Assembly: GCF_020523985.1 (NCBI RefSeq)
Contig: NZ_JAIVKM010000005.1
Location: 124,001 to 188,000 of the forward strand
Direction: 5' to 3'
DNA length: 64,000 bases
Origin: Mangrovibacter yixingensis
GTDB lineage: Bacteria > Pseudomonadota > Gammaproteobacteria > Enterobacterales > Enterobacteriaceae
Shown here: piece after piece, positions 19,712-30,687 of the stretch
How positions within the stretch are numbered: the stretch's first letter is position 1
Layout: each line of letters opens with the position of its first letter
Notes under the pieces: generated by a model
What the model was told of the DNA's origin: nothing
The model's database searches: none
The model's input: only the letters and a program-made list of their open reading frames with translations
Position numbers and translations under genes: made by a program

Positions 19712-20413
19712 CTACAGATTGAGAATTTCTTTTACGAAAGGAATTGTCAATTTTCGTTGAGCAGTAATCGAGGCTTTATCCAGATGATCCAGTGTCTGGA
19801 ACAGAGTGCGCATTTCCCGGTCAAGCCGTTTAAGCAGAAAACGGCCTACATCTTCAGGTAGTTCAAAACCACGCAACCGCGCCCGCAATTGCAAAGCCTG
19901 CAGTTTATCTTCATCAGAAAGGGGTTGCAGCTTGTAGATTTGCCCCCAATCCAGGCGCGAAGCAAGGTCGGCCAGTTGCAGGTTAAGTTGACGTGGAGGC
20001 CTGTCACCAGTAATAAATAAACGCGTTTTGCCAGATTCCAGAATGCGGTTATACAGGTTAAAAATAGCCATTTCCCACAGAGCATCACCAGCAATGCATT
20101 CAATATTATCAATGCAGACCAGTGAAAGTTGCTCCATGCCATCCAGCACTTCCGGCACAAACCAGGTGCGTTTATCCAGTGGTACATAACCCACCGCTTC
20201 ACCACGCTGAGAAAGTTCCGCACATGCAGCGTGCAACAAATGGCTGCGCCCACCACCTTCTCGTGACCAAAAATAGATATACCCGCTATGCTCTTGCCGC
20301 AGCACATTTTGTACCGCTGCTAACAAAGAAGGATTATCGCCCGGCCAGAAACTTGCAAAAGTTTCGTCGTCAGGAAGATAGAGAGGCAAAGAGAGCTGTG
20401 CCGGCGTGTTCAG
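19712..20413 (-). CDS. hda: Hda, DnaA-inactivating regulator (CTG start)
   Basis: With the DNA sliding clamp, Hda stimulates ATP hydrolysis by DnaA (RIDA) and prevents over-initiation. The AAA+ protein is read here as 233 residues, starting at CTG 20413 behind GAGG, so that it begins [16 protein letters not shown] and includes the clamp-binding motif QLSLPL. This is the rare CTG start also used in E. coli. A frame restricted to common start codons begins nine residues later and would lose the clamp motif. Walker-A-like GGGRSHLL, Walker B VCIDNIE and sensor DLASRLDWG are present. uraA lies upstream on the same strand with a 96-base gap. Confidence 0.95.
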   Translation of the reverse strand: MNTPAQLSLPLYLPDDETFASFWPGDNPSLLAAVQNVLRQEHSGYIYFWSREGGGRSHLLHAACAELSQRGEAVGYVPLDKRTWFVPEVLDGMEQLSLVCIDNIECIAGDALWEMAIFNLYNRILESGKTRLFITGDRPPRQLNLQLADLASRLDWGQIYKLQPLSDEDKLQALQLRARLRGFELPEDVGRFLLKRLDREMRTLFQTLDHLDKASITAQRKLTIPFVKEILNL

Positions 20414-20509
20414 AAGGACCTCAGTTTCGGCTTACCAAAAAACAGATGCAGTGTAACACAGAACCCTGTGCCGAATGAACCGGGCAGCACAGGGCTGCCC
20501 ATTATCTTA

Positions 20510-21805
20510 TCAGGACTTCGCCGGGGCGTTATCATCGCCACTGTCGTCTTCAAAAACTTCTTCCGGGTGTATCACAGAGATTATTTTGAAAATCAGGCTC
20601 AGGCAGACACCTACTATCGTTGCCAGCGCCATACCTTTTAGCTCAGTCGCGCCAATATGCACTTTCGCGCCACTCACCCCGATTATCAAAATTACTGCAG
20701 TCAGGATAAGGTTTTGGGCTTTACTGTAATCCACTTTAGATTCAATCAGCACGCGGATACCAGATGCGCCAATTACGCCGTATAACAGCAGTGAAACACC
20801 GCCCATTACAGGCACAGGTATAATTTGAATCGCTGCAGCCAGTTTACCAACGCAGGACAACAGGATTGCGAACACCGCAGCACCGCCAATAACCCAGGTG
20901 CTGTAAACACGGGTAATAGCCATCACACCAATATTCTCACCATAAGTGGTGTTAGGCGTTGAGCCAAAGAAACCGGAAAGAATAGTAGATAACCCATTCG
21001 CCAGCATGGAACGGTGCAGACCCGGGTCACGAATCAAATCCTTTTTGACGATATTCGCCGTCACAACAAGGTGGCCAACATGCTCAGCAATAACTACCAG
21101 CGCAGCAGGTAAAATGGTGAAAATCGCAAACCACTCAAACTTGGGAGTATAAAAAGTTGGTAAGGCAAACCAGTGGGCTTCACGAATTGCAGTGGTATCC
21201 ACAACCCCCATGGCAAATGAAAGTGCGTAACCCGCAAGCACACCAATCAGAATTGGGATAATGGCGAAAAAACCGCGAAACAGCACGGACCCAAGGATAG
21301 TTACAGCCAGAGTCGTAACCGAAATAATCACAGTGGTGCTGTCTGCGGGTTTACCATCTGCCGGTAATAACCCAGCCATATTTGCAGCCACACCAGCAAG
21401 TTCCAGCCCGATAACAGCAACAATAGCCCCCATCGCGGCCGGTGGGAACATCACGTCCAGCCACCTTGTTCCGGCTTCTTTCACAATCAGCCCAACAATA
21501 CAAAACAGCACGCCGCACATAATAAAGCCACCCAAAGCCACTTCATAGCCTAAAGGCAACAACAGCAGAACAGGGGAAATAAATGCAAAGCTAGAACCCA
21601 GATATGCTGGGATTTTTCCTTTACAGATAAATATATAGAGCAGTGTCCCCACACCATTGAAGAGCAAAACGGTTGCCGGGTTAATATGAAACAGAATAGG
21701 CACCAGCACAGTTGCACCGAACATGGCAAACAAGTGCTGTAAACTAAGGGGGATGGTCTGCAACAACGGTGGTCTTTCGCTCACCCCGATAGCGCGGCGC
21801 GTCAT
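20510..21805 (-). CDS. uraA: UraA uracil:proton symporter
   Basis: Inner-membrane uracil permease of the NAT/NCS2 family with 14 expected helices; 431 residues (429 in E. coli). Signature parts include PPLLQTIPLSLQHLFAMFGA at the N-terminus, the substrate-site glutamate in VVIAEHVGHLV, and the second glutamate region GSTPNTTYGENIGVMAITRVY. It is the second gene of the upp-uraA operon, 87 bases behind upp, with a strong hairpin between them. Upp converts the imported uracil to UMP. Confidence 0.97.
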   Translation of the reverse strand: MTRRAIGVSERPPLLQTIPLSLQHLFAMFGATVLVPILFHINPATVLLFNGVGTLLYIFICKGKIPAYLGSSFAFISPVLLLLPLGYEVALGGFIMCGVLFCIVGLIVKEAGTRWLDVMFPPAAMGAIVAVIGLELAGVAANMAGLLPADGKPADSTTVIISVTTLAVTILGSVLFRGFFAIIPILIGVLAGYALSFAMGVVDTTAIREAHWFALPTFYTPKFEWFAIFTILPAALVVIAEHVGHLVVTANIVKKDLIRDPGLHRSMLANGLSTILSGFFGSTPNTTYGENIGVMAITRVYSTWVIGGAAVFAILLSCVGKLAAAIQIIPVPVMGGVSLLLYGVIGASGIRVLIESKVDYSKAQNLILTAVILIIGVSGAKVHIGATELKGMALATIVGVCLSLIFKIISVIHPEEVFEDDSGDDNAPAKS

Positions 21806-21861
21806 AGTGTGTTCCTCAGTGATGTTATGTTGTGTAATTGCCTGGTGATTTCACCAAAAAA

Positions 21862-21883
21862 AAGCCGACTCATTAGTCGGCTT
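21862..21883 (-). terminator. Terminator-like hairpin inside the upp-uraA operon
   Basis: AAGCCGACT/AGTCGGCTT with a four-base loop, followed on the minus strand by a run of eight T. It lies ten bases after the upp stop and should reduce read-through into uraA. Confidence 0.8.
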
Positions 21884-21892
21884 ATTGAATAA

Positions 21893-22519
21893 TTATTTCG
21901 TTCCAAAAATCTTATCGCCCGCGTCGCCAAGACCGGGAATAATGTAACCGTGCTCATTGAGCCCCTGGTCAATAGATGCAGTATAAAGCTCAACATCCGG
22001 ATGGGCTTTCTCCAAAGCCGCAAGGCCTTCTGGCGCCGCCACCAGCACCAGCACTTTAATACTGTGGCAACCCGCTTTCTTTAACAGGTCAATAGTGGCA
22101 ATCATCGAACCACCCGTTGCCAACATCGGGTCAACCACCAGCGCCATACGTTCATCAATGTTAGACACCAGTTTCTGGAAATAAGGAACGGGTTCCAGTG
22201 TTTCTTCATTACGGTAGATCCCAACAACACTGATTCGGGCGCTTGGTACATGCTCAAGCACACCTTCCATCATGCCAAGGCCTGCACGTAAAATTGGCAC
22301 CACGGTAATTTTCTTACCTTTGATTTGATCAACGGTCACCGGGCCATTCCAGCCTTCAATGGTAACTTTCTCTGTCTCTAAATCGGCGGTTGCTTCGTAA
22401 GTCAGCAAACTACCTACCTCAGAGGCTAATTCCCGAAAGCGCTTGGTGCTAATATCATGCTCACGCATCAGACCCAGCTTATGTTTGACGAGTGGGTGTT
22501 TCACTTCCACAATCTTCAT
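21893..22519 (-). CDS. upp: Upp uracil phosphoribosyltransferase
   Basis: Salvage enzyme making UMP from uracil and PRPP. The 208 residues equal the E. coli length. The PRPP loop is [18 protein letters not shown] near 125-142 and the uracil-binding end is [20 protein letters not shown] 22519 ([16 protein letters not shown]) stands behind GGGAGAAAG; the longer frame adds 25 unmatched residues. It heads the operon with uraA and is divergent from purM. Confidence 0.97.
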   Translation of the reverse strand: MKIVEVKHPLVKHKLGLMREHDISTKRFRELASEVGSLLTYEATADLETEKVTIEGWNGPVTVDQIKGKKITVVPILRAGLGMMEGVLEHVPSARISVVGIYRNEETLEPVPYFQKLVSNIDERMALVVDPMLATGGSMIATIDLLKKAGCHSIKVLVLVAAPEGLAALEKAHPDVELYTASIDQGLNEHGYIIPGLGDAGDKIFGTK

Positions 22520-22683
22520 ACTCTTTCTCCCCCAGACAGGTAGCAGCCACAAAAAAAATCGCCGGATTATACCGCTTTTTCCGAATGGTTCCACCTTTCA
22601 CTCCCGGTTAAGGCTTGATCGGGATCAACTGCGGTGGAATTGCCCACTAGCAAAGATTTCTGCGTTCAGGTTTCAGAATAGGC

Positions 22684-22699
22684 TCGCAAACGTTTGCCT
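22684..22699 (+). promoter_or_regulatory. PurR operator upstream of purMN
   Basis: The dyad GCAAACGTTTGC (22686-22697) is a perfect core of the PurR box. It lies about 125 bases before the purM start, where E. coli purMN carries its PurR operator. Repression by PurR with hypoxanthine or guanine as co-repressor is expected. Confidence 0.85.
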
Positions 22700-22820
22700 G
22701 CACTGTTAGAATTGCCGCGATTTTTAGCGCACTACCCGAACACGCCACATTTGTATGCGCAAGCTTGCCTGAATGCTGGCCTGGGTAGCGCACCAACCGC
22801 AACCGCGTGGGGACTTAGCA

Positions 22821-23858
22821 GTGACCGACAAAACCTCTCTCAGCTATAAAGATGCCGGTGTTGATATTGACGCAGGTAACGCTCTGGTCGACCGAATCAA
22901 AGGTGTCGTAAAAAAAACCCGCCGTCCTGAAGTTATGGGTGGCCTGGGCGGATTCGGCGCACTGTGCGCACTTCCTCAGAAATATCGTGAGCCTGTACTG
23001 GTTTCCGGGACTGATGGTGTTGGCACCAAACTGCGTCTGGCGATGGATTTAAAACGCCATGATGCCATTGGTATCGATTTGGTTGCTATGTGTGTAAATG
23101 ACCTGGTGGTACAAGGTGCTGAACCCTTGTTCTTCCTTGATTACTACGCAACAGGCAAGCTGGATGTTGAAACTGCTTCTTCCGTTATCACAGGTATAGC
23201 CGAAGGGTGTCTGCAATCAGGTTGTGCCCTGGTTGGTGGCGAAACGGCAGAAATGCCGGGTATGTACCACGGTGAAGATTACGATGTTGCCGGTTTCTGT
23301 GTTGGCGTGGTTGAAAAATCAGAAATCATTGATGGCAGTAAAGTGGCTGACGGCGACGTTCTGATTGCGCTGGGTTCAAGCGGCCCGCACTCCAATGGTT
23401 ACTCACTGGTACGTAAAATTGTTGAAGTCAGCGGTTGCGACCCATTAACCACTCAGCTGGAAGGGAAACCCCTTGCCGATCACTTGCTGGAACCGACCCG
23501 TATCTACGTTAAACAAGTACTGGAATTAATCAGCAAAGTTGACGTACATGCCATTGCCCACTTAACGGGTGGCGGGTTCTGGGAAAATATTCCGCGTGTG
23601 TTGCCAGACAACACTCAGGCCGTTATCAATGAGGCTTCATGGCAGTGGCCTGCTGTGTTCGGCTGGTTGCAACAAGCCGGTAATGTCAGCCGTCATGAAA
23701 TGTACCGTACTTTCAACTGCGGCGTGGGAATGGTGATTGCTGTTGCAGCCGAAGATGTCGCGGAATCTCTGGAACTGCTACGTAACCTTGGCGAAAACGC
23801 CTGGGAAATTGGGGCAATTAAAGCATCCAGTGATGAACAACGTGTGGTTATTGCGTAA
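22821..23858 (+). CDS. purM: PurM phosphoribosylformylglycinamidine cyclo-ligase
   Basis: AIR synthetase closes the imidazole ring in purine synthesis using ATP. The 345 residues equal E. coli PurM. The start is GTG 22821, giving [20 protein letters not shown]; the frame opening earlier is not matched. Diagnostic blocks are [31 protein letters not shown] and [17 protein letters not shown]. The stop overlaps the purN ATG by one base (TAATG), showing translational coupling. A PurR operator lies upstream. Confidence 0.97.
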   Translation: MTDKTSLSYKDAGVDIDAGNALVDRIKGVVKKTRRPEVMGGLGGFGALCALPQKYREPVLVSGTDGVGTKLRLAMDLKRHDAIGIDLVAMCVNDLVVQGAEPLFFLDYYATGKLDVETASSVITGIAEGCLQSGCALVGGETAEMPGMYHGEDYDVAGFCVGVVEKSEIIDGSKVADGDVLIALGSSGPHSNGYSLVRKIVEVSGCDPLTTQLEGKPLADHLLEPTRIYVKQVLELISKVDVHAIAHLTGGGFWENIPRVLPDNTQAVINEASWQWPAVFGWLQQAGNVSRHEMYRTFNCGVGMVIAVAAEDVAESLELLRNLGENAWEIGAIKASSDEQRVVIA

Positions 23859-24499
23859 TGAAAAAGATTGTGGTGCTGATTTCCGGTAATGGCAGTAACT
23901 TGCAGGCCATTATTGATGCCTGTAACCAGAACAAAATCAACGGCACCCTTTCCGCGGTATTCAGCAATAAAGCCAGTGCATACGGGTTAACCCGTGCAAC
24001 TGAAGCAGGTATTCCGGCTTTATCTCTCGACCCTAAATCGTTTGAAAGCCGGGAATCTTTTGATAATGCACTGATGGCACAAATCGATGCTTATCAACCT
24101 GATGTGGTTGTTCTGGCCGGGTATATGCGCATTTTGAGCCCAGCCTTTGTGAGCCACTACATGGGCAGAATGATTAATATTCATCCGTCATTACTGCCTA
24201 AGTACCCAGGGTTGCACACCCACCGCCAGGTATTGGAAAATGGCGATAAAGAACATGGAACGTCAGTGCATTTTGTCACTGAGCAACTCGATGGCGGCCC
24301 GGTTATTTTGCAGGCGAAGGTGCCGGTTTTCGACGGTGATGATGAAGCTATTGTCACCGCTCGGGTGCAAGTTCAGGAACATGCCATTTACCCACTGGTC
24401 ATTAACTGGTTTCTTTCAGAACGCCTGGTAATGCGTAGTAACCATGCATGGCTTGATGGCCAGTGCCTGCCTGCTCATGGCTATGCTGGTGACGAATAA
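23858..24499 (+). CDS. purN: PurN glycinamide ribonucleotide formyltransferase
   Basis: Transfers formyl from 10-formyl-tetrahydrofolate to GAR. The 213 residues include the N-terminal ISGNGSNLQAIIDAC phosphate loop, the catalytic NIHPSLLPKYPGLHTH block (Asn, His near 106-108) and the catalytic aspartate in VTEQLDGGPVI near 144. Second gene of purMN, overlapping purM by one base. Confidence 0.97.
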   Translation: MKKIVVLISGNGSNLQAIIDACNQNKINGTLSAVFSNKASAYGLTRATEAGIPALSLDPKSFESRESFDNALMAQIDAYQPDVVVLAGYMRILSPAFVSHYMGRMINIHPSLLPKYPGLHTHRQVLENGDKEHGTSVHFVTEQLDGGPVILQAKVPVFDGDDEAIVTARVQVQEHAIYPLVINWFLSERLVMRSNHAWLDGQCLPAHGYAGDE

Positions 24500-24645
24500 T
24501 CTCTGGCAGGGGTGCAGTTTCTAACCTCTGCTTAGTTTTACTGTTCCCCAGGCTTTCTCGTCAGGTTACTCTTTTTCTTCTGTTCATTACCTACTCAACG
24601 TGTTGTTTTTGCGCTTTTATTAGCCAATCAGGCAGCTCGCTTTCT

Positions 24646-24663
24646 TGTCATACTGATATGACA
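24646..24663. promoter_or_regulatory. Inverted repeat upstream of ppk
   Basis: Perfect seven-base dyad TGTCATA/TATGACA with a four-base spacer, about 90 bases before the ppk start. TGTCAT recalls half of a Pho box, but a Pho box is a direct repeat, so the binding protein, if any, is unknown. Confidence 0.35.
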
Positions 24664-24752
24664 TTATTGGACATTCCCGGACAAAGCTCGCCATAATGGT
24701 TGTTGGATGGTCAGGCGTGTCCTCTGTTTTATTTACCGGAGTTGAAGGATTC

Positions 24753-26813
24753 ATGGGTCTGGAAAAGCTATATATTGATAAAGAACTGAGCTGGCTGGCT
24801 TTCAATGAACGTGTTCTTCAGGAAGCTGCTGACAAAAACAACCCACTCATTGAGCGCATGCGCTTTCTTGGTATCTACTCCAACAACCTCGATGAATTTT
24901 ACAAAGTGCGTTTTGCTGAGTTAAAACGGCGCATTCTTATCAGCGAAGAACAAGGCAGCAATGCCCACTACCGCCACCTGATGGGCAAGATTCAGTCGAA
25001 GGTATTAAAAACCGACCAAGAGTTTGATGGCCTGTACAATGAATTATTGCTGGAACTGGCGCGCAACCAAATATTTCTCATTAATGAACGTCAGTTGTCA
25101 GATAACCAACAAGTTTGGTTACGAGAATACTTCAGGCAACATTTACGCCCTTATATCGCACCTATTCTTATCACCCGCGAAACCGACCTGGTGCAATTTC
25201 TTAAAGATGATTTCACCTATCTTGCTGTCGAAATAATCAATGGCGATGTGGTGAATTATGCACTGCTGGAGATCCCTTCCGATAAAGCGCCACGGTTCGT
25301 CAACCTGCCGCCGGAAACACCCCGCAGGCGCAAGCCAATGATCTTGCTGGATAACATTCTTCGTTATTGCCTGGATGATATTTTTAAAGGCTTTTTTGAT
25401 TATGACGAGCTGAATGCCTACTCCATGAAAATGACCCGTGATGCAGAATATGACCTGGTCACAGAAATGGAATCCAGCTTACTGGAATTGATGTCCTCCA
25501 GCCTGAAGCAGCGCTTAACCGCAGAGCCTGTGCGTTTTGTTTACCAGCGCGATATGCCCGCGGAAATGGTGGAATTATTGCGCGAAAAACTCTCTATCTC
25601 GCGCTACGACTCCATTATTCCTGGTGGGCGTTACCACAATTTTAAAGACTTTATTGGCTTCCCGAATATTGGCAAACCCAACCTGCTCAACAAACCCCTG
25701 CCGCGCCTGCGGCATTTATGGTTTGATAAATTCCGTAATGGGTTTGATGCTATTCGTGAACGGGACGTACTGCTTTACTACCCTTATCATACCTTTGAGC
25801 ATGTACTTGAACTTTTCCGCCAGGCATCGTTTGACCCTAATGTTCTGGCAATCAAGATAAATATTTATCGTGTTGCCAAAGATTCACGCCTGATTGATTC
25901 CATGATTCATGCAGCGCATAACGGCAAAAAAGTCACCGTAGTGGTGGAATTACAGGCCCGTTTTGACGAAGAAGCTAACATTCACTGGGCCAAAAGGCTT
26001 ACTGAAGCAGGCGTGCACGTTATTTTCTCGGCACCCGGTTTGAAAATTCACTCCAAACTGTTCCTGATTTCTCGCCGTGAAGGTGATGAAGTGGTGCGCT
26101 ATGCCCATATCGGTACAGGTAACTTCAACGAAAAAACGGCCAGGCTGTATACCGACTATGCCCTGCTCACTGCCGACCAGCGAATAACCAATGAAGTGCG
26201 CCGCGTATTTAACTTTATCGAAAACCCCTACCGCCCGGTGAATTTCGAGCACTTGATTGTGTCACCACAAAACTCCAGGAACATGCTTTACAAGCTGGTT
26301 GACCAGGAAATTGCCAATGCACAGCAAGGTATCCCTGCAGCCATTACACTGAAAATCAACAACCTGGTTGATAAAGGCCTGGTGGACAGGCTATATGCAG
26401 CGTCTTCAGCCGGGGTGAAAGTCAGTTTGCTCATTCGCGGAATGTGCTCATTAATACCTGATTTGGAAGGGATTAGTGAAAATATTCGGGTTATCAGCAT
26501 TGTTGACCGCTACCTTGAGCACGACAGGGTCTATATTTTTGAGAATGGCGGTGACAAAAAAGTCTACCTGTCTTCTGCCGACTGGATGACGCGCAATATC
26601 GACTACCGTATCGAAGTGGCTGTCGCGTTGTTGGACCCGGTGTTGAAACAGCGCGTTCTGGATATTATTGAGATACTATTTAGTGATACAGTAAAAGCGC
26701 GTTTTATTGATAAAGAACTGAGCAATCGTTATGTTCCCCGCGGTAACCGCCGTAAGGTGCAGGCGCAACTGGCGATTTACGATTATCTCAAATCTCTGGA
26801 ACAACCTGATTAA
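24753..26813 (+). CDS. ppk: Ppk polyphosphate kinase
   Basis: Membrane-associated PPK1 that makes long-chain polyphosphate from ATP; important in stringent response and stress survival. The 686 residues (688 in E. coli) include the N-terminal [15 protein letters not shown] and [11 protein letters not shown] blocks, the autophosphorylated histidine in [15 protein letters not shown], and the second histidine in [17 protein letters not shown] 24753 ([14 protein letters not shown]) is behind GGAGTTGAAGG. Compared with E. coli there is a two-residue deletion near [11 protein letters not shown]. ppx follows three bases later. Confidence 0.97.
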   Translation: MGLEKLYIDKELSWLAFNERVLQEAADKNNPLIERMRFLGIYSNNLDEFYKVRFAELKRRILISEEQGSNAHYRHLMGKIQSKVLKTDQEFDGLYNELLLELARNQIFLINERQLSDNQQVWLREYFRQHLRPYIAPILITRETDLVQFLKDDFTYLAVEIINGDVVNYALLEIPSDKAPRFVNLPPETPRRRKPMILLDNILRYCLDDIFKGFFDYDELNAYSMKMTRDAEYDLVTEMESSLLELMSSSLKQRLTAEPVRFVYQRDMPAEMVELLREKLSISRYDSIIPGGRYHNFKDFIGFPNIGKPNLLNKPLPRLRHLWFDKFRNGFDAIRERDVLLYYPYHTFEHVLELFRQASFDPNVLAIKINIYRVAKDSRLIDSMIHAAHNGKKVTVVVELQARFDEEANIHWAKRLTEAGVHVIFSAPGLKIHSKLFLISRREGDEVVRYAHIGTGNFNEKTARLYTDYALLTADQRITNEVRRVFNFIENPYRPVNFEHLIVSPQNSRNMLYKLVDQEIANAQQGIPAAITLKINNLVDKGLVDRLYAASSAGVKVSLLIRGMCSLIPDLEGISENIRVISIVDRYLEHDRVYIFENGGDKKVYLSSADWMTRNIDYRIEVAVALLDPVLKQRVLDIIEILFSDTVKARFIDKELSNRYVPRGNRRKVQAQLAIYDYLKSLEQPD

Positions 26814-26816
26814 TCT

Positions 26817-28361
26817 ATGCCAATAACCAAACATACTCCCCGCCCTGAAGAATTTGCGGCGGTTGACCTCGGCTCCAACAGCTTCCATATGGTCATAGCG
26901 CGTGTGGTCGATGGTGCGATGCAAATTATCGGCCGGTTAAAGCAACGTGTTCATCTGGCTGATGGCCTGGATGATAACAGTATGCTAAACGAAGAGGCGA
27001 TGGAGCGGGGGTTATCCTGCCTGGCGCTATTTGCCGAGCGCCTGCAAGGGTTCAGCCCGGACAATGTCTGTATTGTCGGCACGCATACCTTACGCCAGGC
27101 ACGCAATGCCACAGAATTTCTTAAGCAGGCAGAAAAAGTTATCCCCTTCCCCATTGAAATTATTCCAGGTAATGAAGAAGCCCGCCTGATATTTATGGGG
27201 GTGGAACATACGCAGCCGGAAAAAGGCCGCAAACTGGTTGTCGATATTGGTGGTGGCTCCACTGAGTTAGTTATTGGTGAAAACTTCGACCCAGTTCTGG
27301 TGGAAAGCCGCCGGATGGGATGTGTGAGTTTTGGTCAAACGTTCTTTCCCAATGGTGTTATCAGCCCAGCTGCATTTAACCGGGCAAGGCTTGCTGCTGT
27401 GCAGAAATTGGAAACACTCGCATGGCAATATCGCCTTAAAGGCTGGGATGTAGCTATGGGGGCATCTGGTACCATTAAAGCAGCCTGCGAAGTCTTACTC
27501 GCCATGGGTGAAAAAGACGGCATGATAACCCCGGAGCGCCTGGATAAACTGACCACTGAAGTGCTGAAGTATAACCATGTACTCAGTCTTTCATTGCCCG
27601 GCCTTTCTGATGAGCGCCGGGAAGTTTTCCTGCCTGGCCTCGCCATTCTGTGCGGGGTGTTCGATGCGCTGAAAATTAAAGAACTTCGTTTATCTGACGG
27701 TGCTCTGCGTGAAGGCGTCCTGTATGAAATGGAAGGCCGTTTCCGCCACCAGGATATTCGTATTCGCACAGCGCAGAGCCTGGCGAATCAATACAATATT
27801 GATGATGATCAGGCACGCCGCGTACTGGAAACTACCACATATTTGTTTGATCAATGGCAGGCCGCCAACCCGAAATTATCCAATCCTCAACTGGCAGCAC
27901 TCTTGAAATGGGCTTCCATGCTTCATGAGATAGGCCTGAATATTAACCATAGTGGTATGCACCGCCACTCGGCTTATATCTTGCAAAACAGTAACCTGCC
28001 TGGTTTTAATCAGGAGCAACAAACACTGATGGCGCTGTTGGTACGTTTCCATCGCAAAGCTATCAAACTGGATGAGTTGCCACGGTTTACGCTGTTTAAA
28101 AAGAAACAGTACCTGCCCTTGATTCAGTTACTCCGCCTTGGTGTCTTGCTGAATAACCAACGCCAGGCAACTACCACGCCTCCGTCATTAGTGCTGACAA
28201 CTGATGAGAACCACTGGACACTGTGCTTCCCTCATGACTGGTTCAGCCAGAATGCCCTGGTATTGCTGGATTTAGAAAAAGAACAGCAGTATTGGGAAGG
28301 CGTGGCAGGTTGGAAGCTGACCATAGAAGAAGCACAACCAGAAGAAGCTTCTGCGGCCTGA
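26817..28361 (+). CDS. ppx: Ppx exopolyphosphatase
   Basis: Degrades polyphosphate from its ends and belongs to the Ppx/GppA ASKHA family. The 514 residues include the N-terminal phosphate loop [17 protein letters not shown], the second loop [15 protein letters not shown], the sugar-kinase-like catalytic glutamate region [11 protein letters not shown], and a C-terminal HD-like helical domain with [18 protein letters not shown]. Coupled to ppk at three bases, so synthesis and breakdown enzymes are made together. A strong terminator follows. Confidence 0.97.
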   Translation: MPITKHTPRPEEFAAVDLGSNSFHMVIARVVDGAMQIIGRLKQRVHLADGLDDNSMLNEEAMERGLSCLALFAERLQGFSPDNVCIVGTHTLRQARNATEFLKQAEKVIPFPIEIIPGNEEARLIFMGVEHTQPEKGRKLVVDIGGGSTELVIGENFDPVLVESRRMGCVSFGQTFFPNGVISPAAFNRARLAAVQKLETLAWQYRLKGWDVAMGASGTIKAACEVLLAMGEKDGMITPERLDKLTTEVLKYNHVLSLSLPGLSDERREVFLPGLAILCGVFDALKIKELRLSDGALREGVLYEMEGRFRHQDIRIRTAQSLANQYNIDDDQARRVLETTTYLFDQWQAANPKLSNPQLAALLKWASMLHEIGLNINHSGMHRHSAYILQNSNLPGFNQEQQTLMALLVRFHRKAIKLDELPRFTLFKKKQYLPLIQLLRLGVLLNNQRQATTTPPSLVLTTDENHWTLCFPHDWFSQNALVLLDLEKEQQYWEGVAGWKLTIEEAQPEEASAA

Positions 28362-28388
28362 TTCCCACGGGCTATATCATTTATTAGT

Positions 28389-28423
28389 AGCGGGCAACAT
28401 CATGTTTGCCCGCTATTTTTTTT
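28389..28423. terminator. Terminator between ppx and yfgF
   Basis: AGCGGGCAA/TTGCCCGCT stem with an eight-base loop followed by A and eight T; ends ppk-ppx, and the symmetry may also serve yfgF from the other side. Confidence 0.9.
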
Positions 28424-28434
28424 ACCCTATTGCA

Positions 28435-30687
28435 TTAAGCTGGTTCAACAGCACTGATTTGCTGCTGGCTATCATTGGCAAATAATTTCTCAATAGGCTC
28501 AGGGCGGCCAATATAATATCCTTGCAGGTAATCGACACCTATTTGTTTGACAGCTTCACAAATAGCCTCGTTTTCAATATATTCCGCAACGATTTGCATC
28601 CGTTTAACCCGGGCTAATTGACAAATAGACTCAACAATTTGGTAATCCAGGCTGCTGGTCAATATATTACGGATAAAACTGCCGTCGATTTTAAGAATAT
28701 CAGCATTCATTTTTTTCAAGCGCGCATAGCTTGCGTACCCAGAACCAAAGTCATCAATCGCAACACTGCACCCAAGGCTCTGCAACCCGGCGAGATTCTG
28801 CCTTGCCTGTTCTACATTGCTTAACTCATCAGTCTCTGTCACCTCAAGCACCAGTTGCCAAGGCTCCACGCCAAAACGAGTCAGTTGTTGAGAAACTTCA
28901 CGCACCAGTCCGTTATGGCAAACTGATGCAGGTGATAAATTAATCGACAACCGTATACCCCGGTGGCAATCCTTATGGCGCTGTATAAATGCCAGGCTAT
29001 GTTCCAGTACCCAAAAGTCCAGACGAGAAGAAAGACCGAACTCACAGGCGACAGGGATAAACACATCCGGGGTTATCATTTTGCCGCCAGGCCCCGACAT
29101 ACGTAGTAGAACTTCATACCAGGTATCCCCACGTCCGCCCTGAATGGGTTGTACCAGTAAACGGAAATGATCATGCTCCAGAGCTTCCTGTAAGGTATGC
29201 ATTATCTTCACTTTTTTGCGCATATCTTCCTGCAGCGGGTTAAACTGGTTGTCCCATAAGCCTTCCACTCTTTGCGTGGTGAGTGAAAGTTCAGCCATCG
29301 TGCTCAGTTCACCTAACAGTAAAGGCAGGTGATTCACCGGCGGCAGGGCAATGCAATAACTGATACCAGTTTGCGGTTGAAAGACCATTCCATCCCACAA
29401 GAAACGAAACTGCTGAATCCCCTCATTCAGTTGCGCCAGACGTTGCTCGTCATCATCACTATTATTCAGGCGTAACACCAAATCATGCCCTGAAAGGTTA
29501 TACAGATTTTCGTTTTCCCTGAGGCTTTGGCGCAAATACATCCCCAGATGCTGTTTATAATGAATACGAAACAACAACCCATAATTACGCCCAAGAATTT
29601 CCAGTTCTGGTATACGGATAAAACATAATAGAGACCTGGCATAATGACTGGTATCACGTGTCAGCGCACGCAAGTTATGGAGTTGAAAAACAGGGTCGAT
29701 CAATGCCAGTTGGCGCACCCTGGAAAATACCGCACGCTGACGAGTGGTCATTGCAGCCATTAACGCAATAGTGAAAGAAAAAACCATCCAGCAAGAAGAA
29801 GTAATAGCCAGTTGCAGAGCAAAATTTTCGCCATCAGGGACATAGTGGTTAAAGTATCGACACAGCACAATAAGGGAAACACCCCATATTGTAGTGATAA
29901 ACAAATACCCAAAGCGCATAGCCGCCCACAACATCAGTGGTAATAACAGCGTAAAAGTGTAGCTGGTATTAAAAATTGTACTGGAAGGCCCCGGTTTGGA
30001 AACCATCAAAGCGACCAGTAAACCTGTCAGGAAAAACCAGGTAAGTATTTCAGGAAAATTAACATGGGGGTGAAATTGTTTTTTTAGCCGCAACCAAAAA
30101 ATACGGCAAAAGGACGGGTTACGAATGGCGCGAATAATGAAATAGCACAAAGGCATCCCGGAGATTGTGCCTACCATTAATGACTGAAAATTAATCAACG
30201 TGCGAATATTCAGTGGTTCAGCACCATTAAGACTATAATACCCATCAAGAAAACCGAGAAAAACAGAAAGTTGGTACCACACAAGAGAGGTAGAGGAATA
30301 AATTAACACCAACCATAAACAACGCGAAAAGGTCAGGCTCAGCGAACCAAATATAACCCGGTAGCGCCGCCAGACAAATATCCGGTAACCAAACCAGCAC
30401 AATACCAAAGGAACCATCATCAATAAAATGACATTCAGTGTGTAAGCAATACCATATTCGGGAAAGTAACGAATGATGATAGCCAGCGCGATGCCCGGTA
30501 ACGCAGCCCAGTCAAAAATCAGCATCAACGCCATAAACAAAGCATGAGGCAGGTAATAGATTACGGTGCGCCCATCATCAAGAATGGTGAAAGTATTGCA
30601 CCACGCTGCAAATGGTAATAAAAACAATGGCAAAATAGCCGGCAATGCCCACCATTGATTTTTATTACGTTGATACCAGCTGTTCAT
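28435..30687 (-). CDS. pdeF: YfgF (PdeF) MASE1-GGDEF-EAL cyclic-di-GMP phosphodiesterase
   Basis: Membrane-bound c-di-GMP phosphodiesterase, 750 residues (747 in E. coli PdeF). The first 300 residues form a MASE1-type sensor with about eight to ten helices. A GGDEF-like domain follows, but it lacks the GGDEF signature, so it should not make c-di-GMP. The EAL domain (from about 495) is complete: EVLLRM in place of EALLR, INLSPASVC, EVTETDELSN, IDDFGSGYAS, DILKIDGSFIR and VAEYIENE. A near-consensus FNR site lies upstream, in line with the anaerobic role described for E. coli YfgF. Confidence 0.94.
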   Translation of the reverse strand: MNSWYQRNKNQWWALPAILPLFLLPFAAWCNTFTILDDGRTVIYYLPHALFMALMLIFDWAALPGIALAIIIRYFPEYGIAYTLNVILLMMVPLVLCWFGYRIFVWRRYRVIFGSLSLTFSRCLWLVLIYSSTSLVWYQLSVFLGFLDGYYSLNGAEPLNIRTLINFQSLMVGTISGMPLCYFIIRAIRNPSFCRIFWLRLKKQFHPHVNFPEILTWFFLTGLLVALMVSKPGPSSTIFNTSYTFTLLLPLMLWAAMRFGYLFITTIWGVSLIVLCRYFNHYVPDGENFALQLAITSSCWMVFSFTIALMAAMTTRQRAVFSRVRQLALIDPVFQLHNLRALTRDTSHYARSLLCFIRIPELEILGRNYGLLFRIHYKQHLGMYLRQSLRENENLYNLSGHDLVLRLNNSDDDEQRLAQLNEGIQQFRFLWDGMVFQPQTGISYCIALPPVNHLPLLLGELSTMAELSLTTQRVEGLWDNQFNPLQEDMRKKVKIMHTLQEALEHDHFRLLVQPIQGGRGDTWYEVLLRMSGPGGKMITPDVFIPVACEFGLSSRLDFWVLEHSLAFIQRHKDCHRGIRLSINLSPASVCHNGLVREVSQQLTRFGVEPWQLVLEVTETDELSNVEQARQNLAGLQSLGCSVAIDDFGSGYASYARLKKMNADILKIDGSFIRNILTSSLDYQIVESICQLARVKRMQIVAEYIENEAICEAVKQIGVDYLQGYYIGRPEPIEKLFANDSQQQISAVEPA

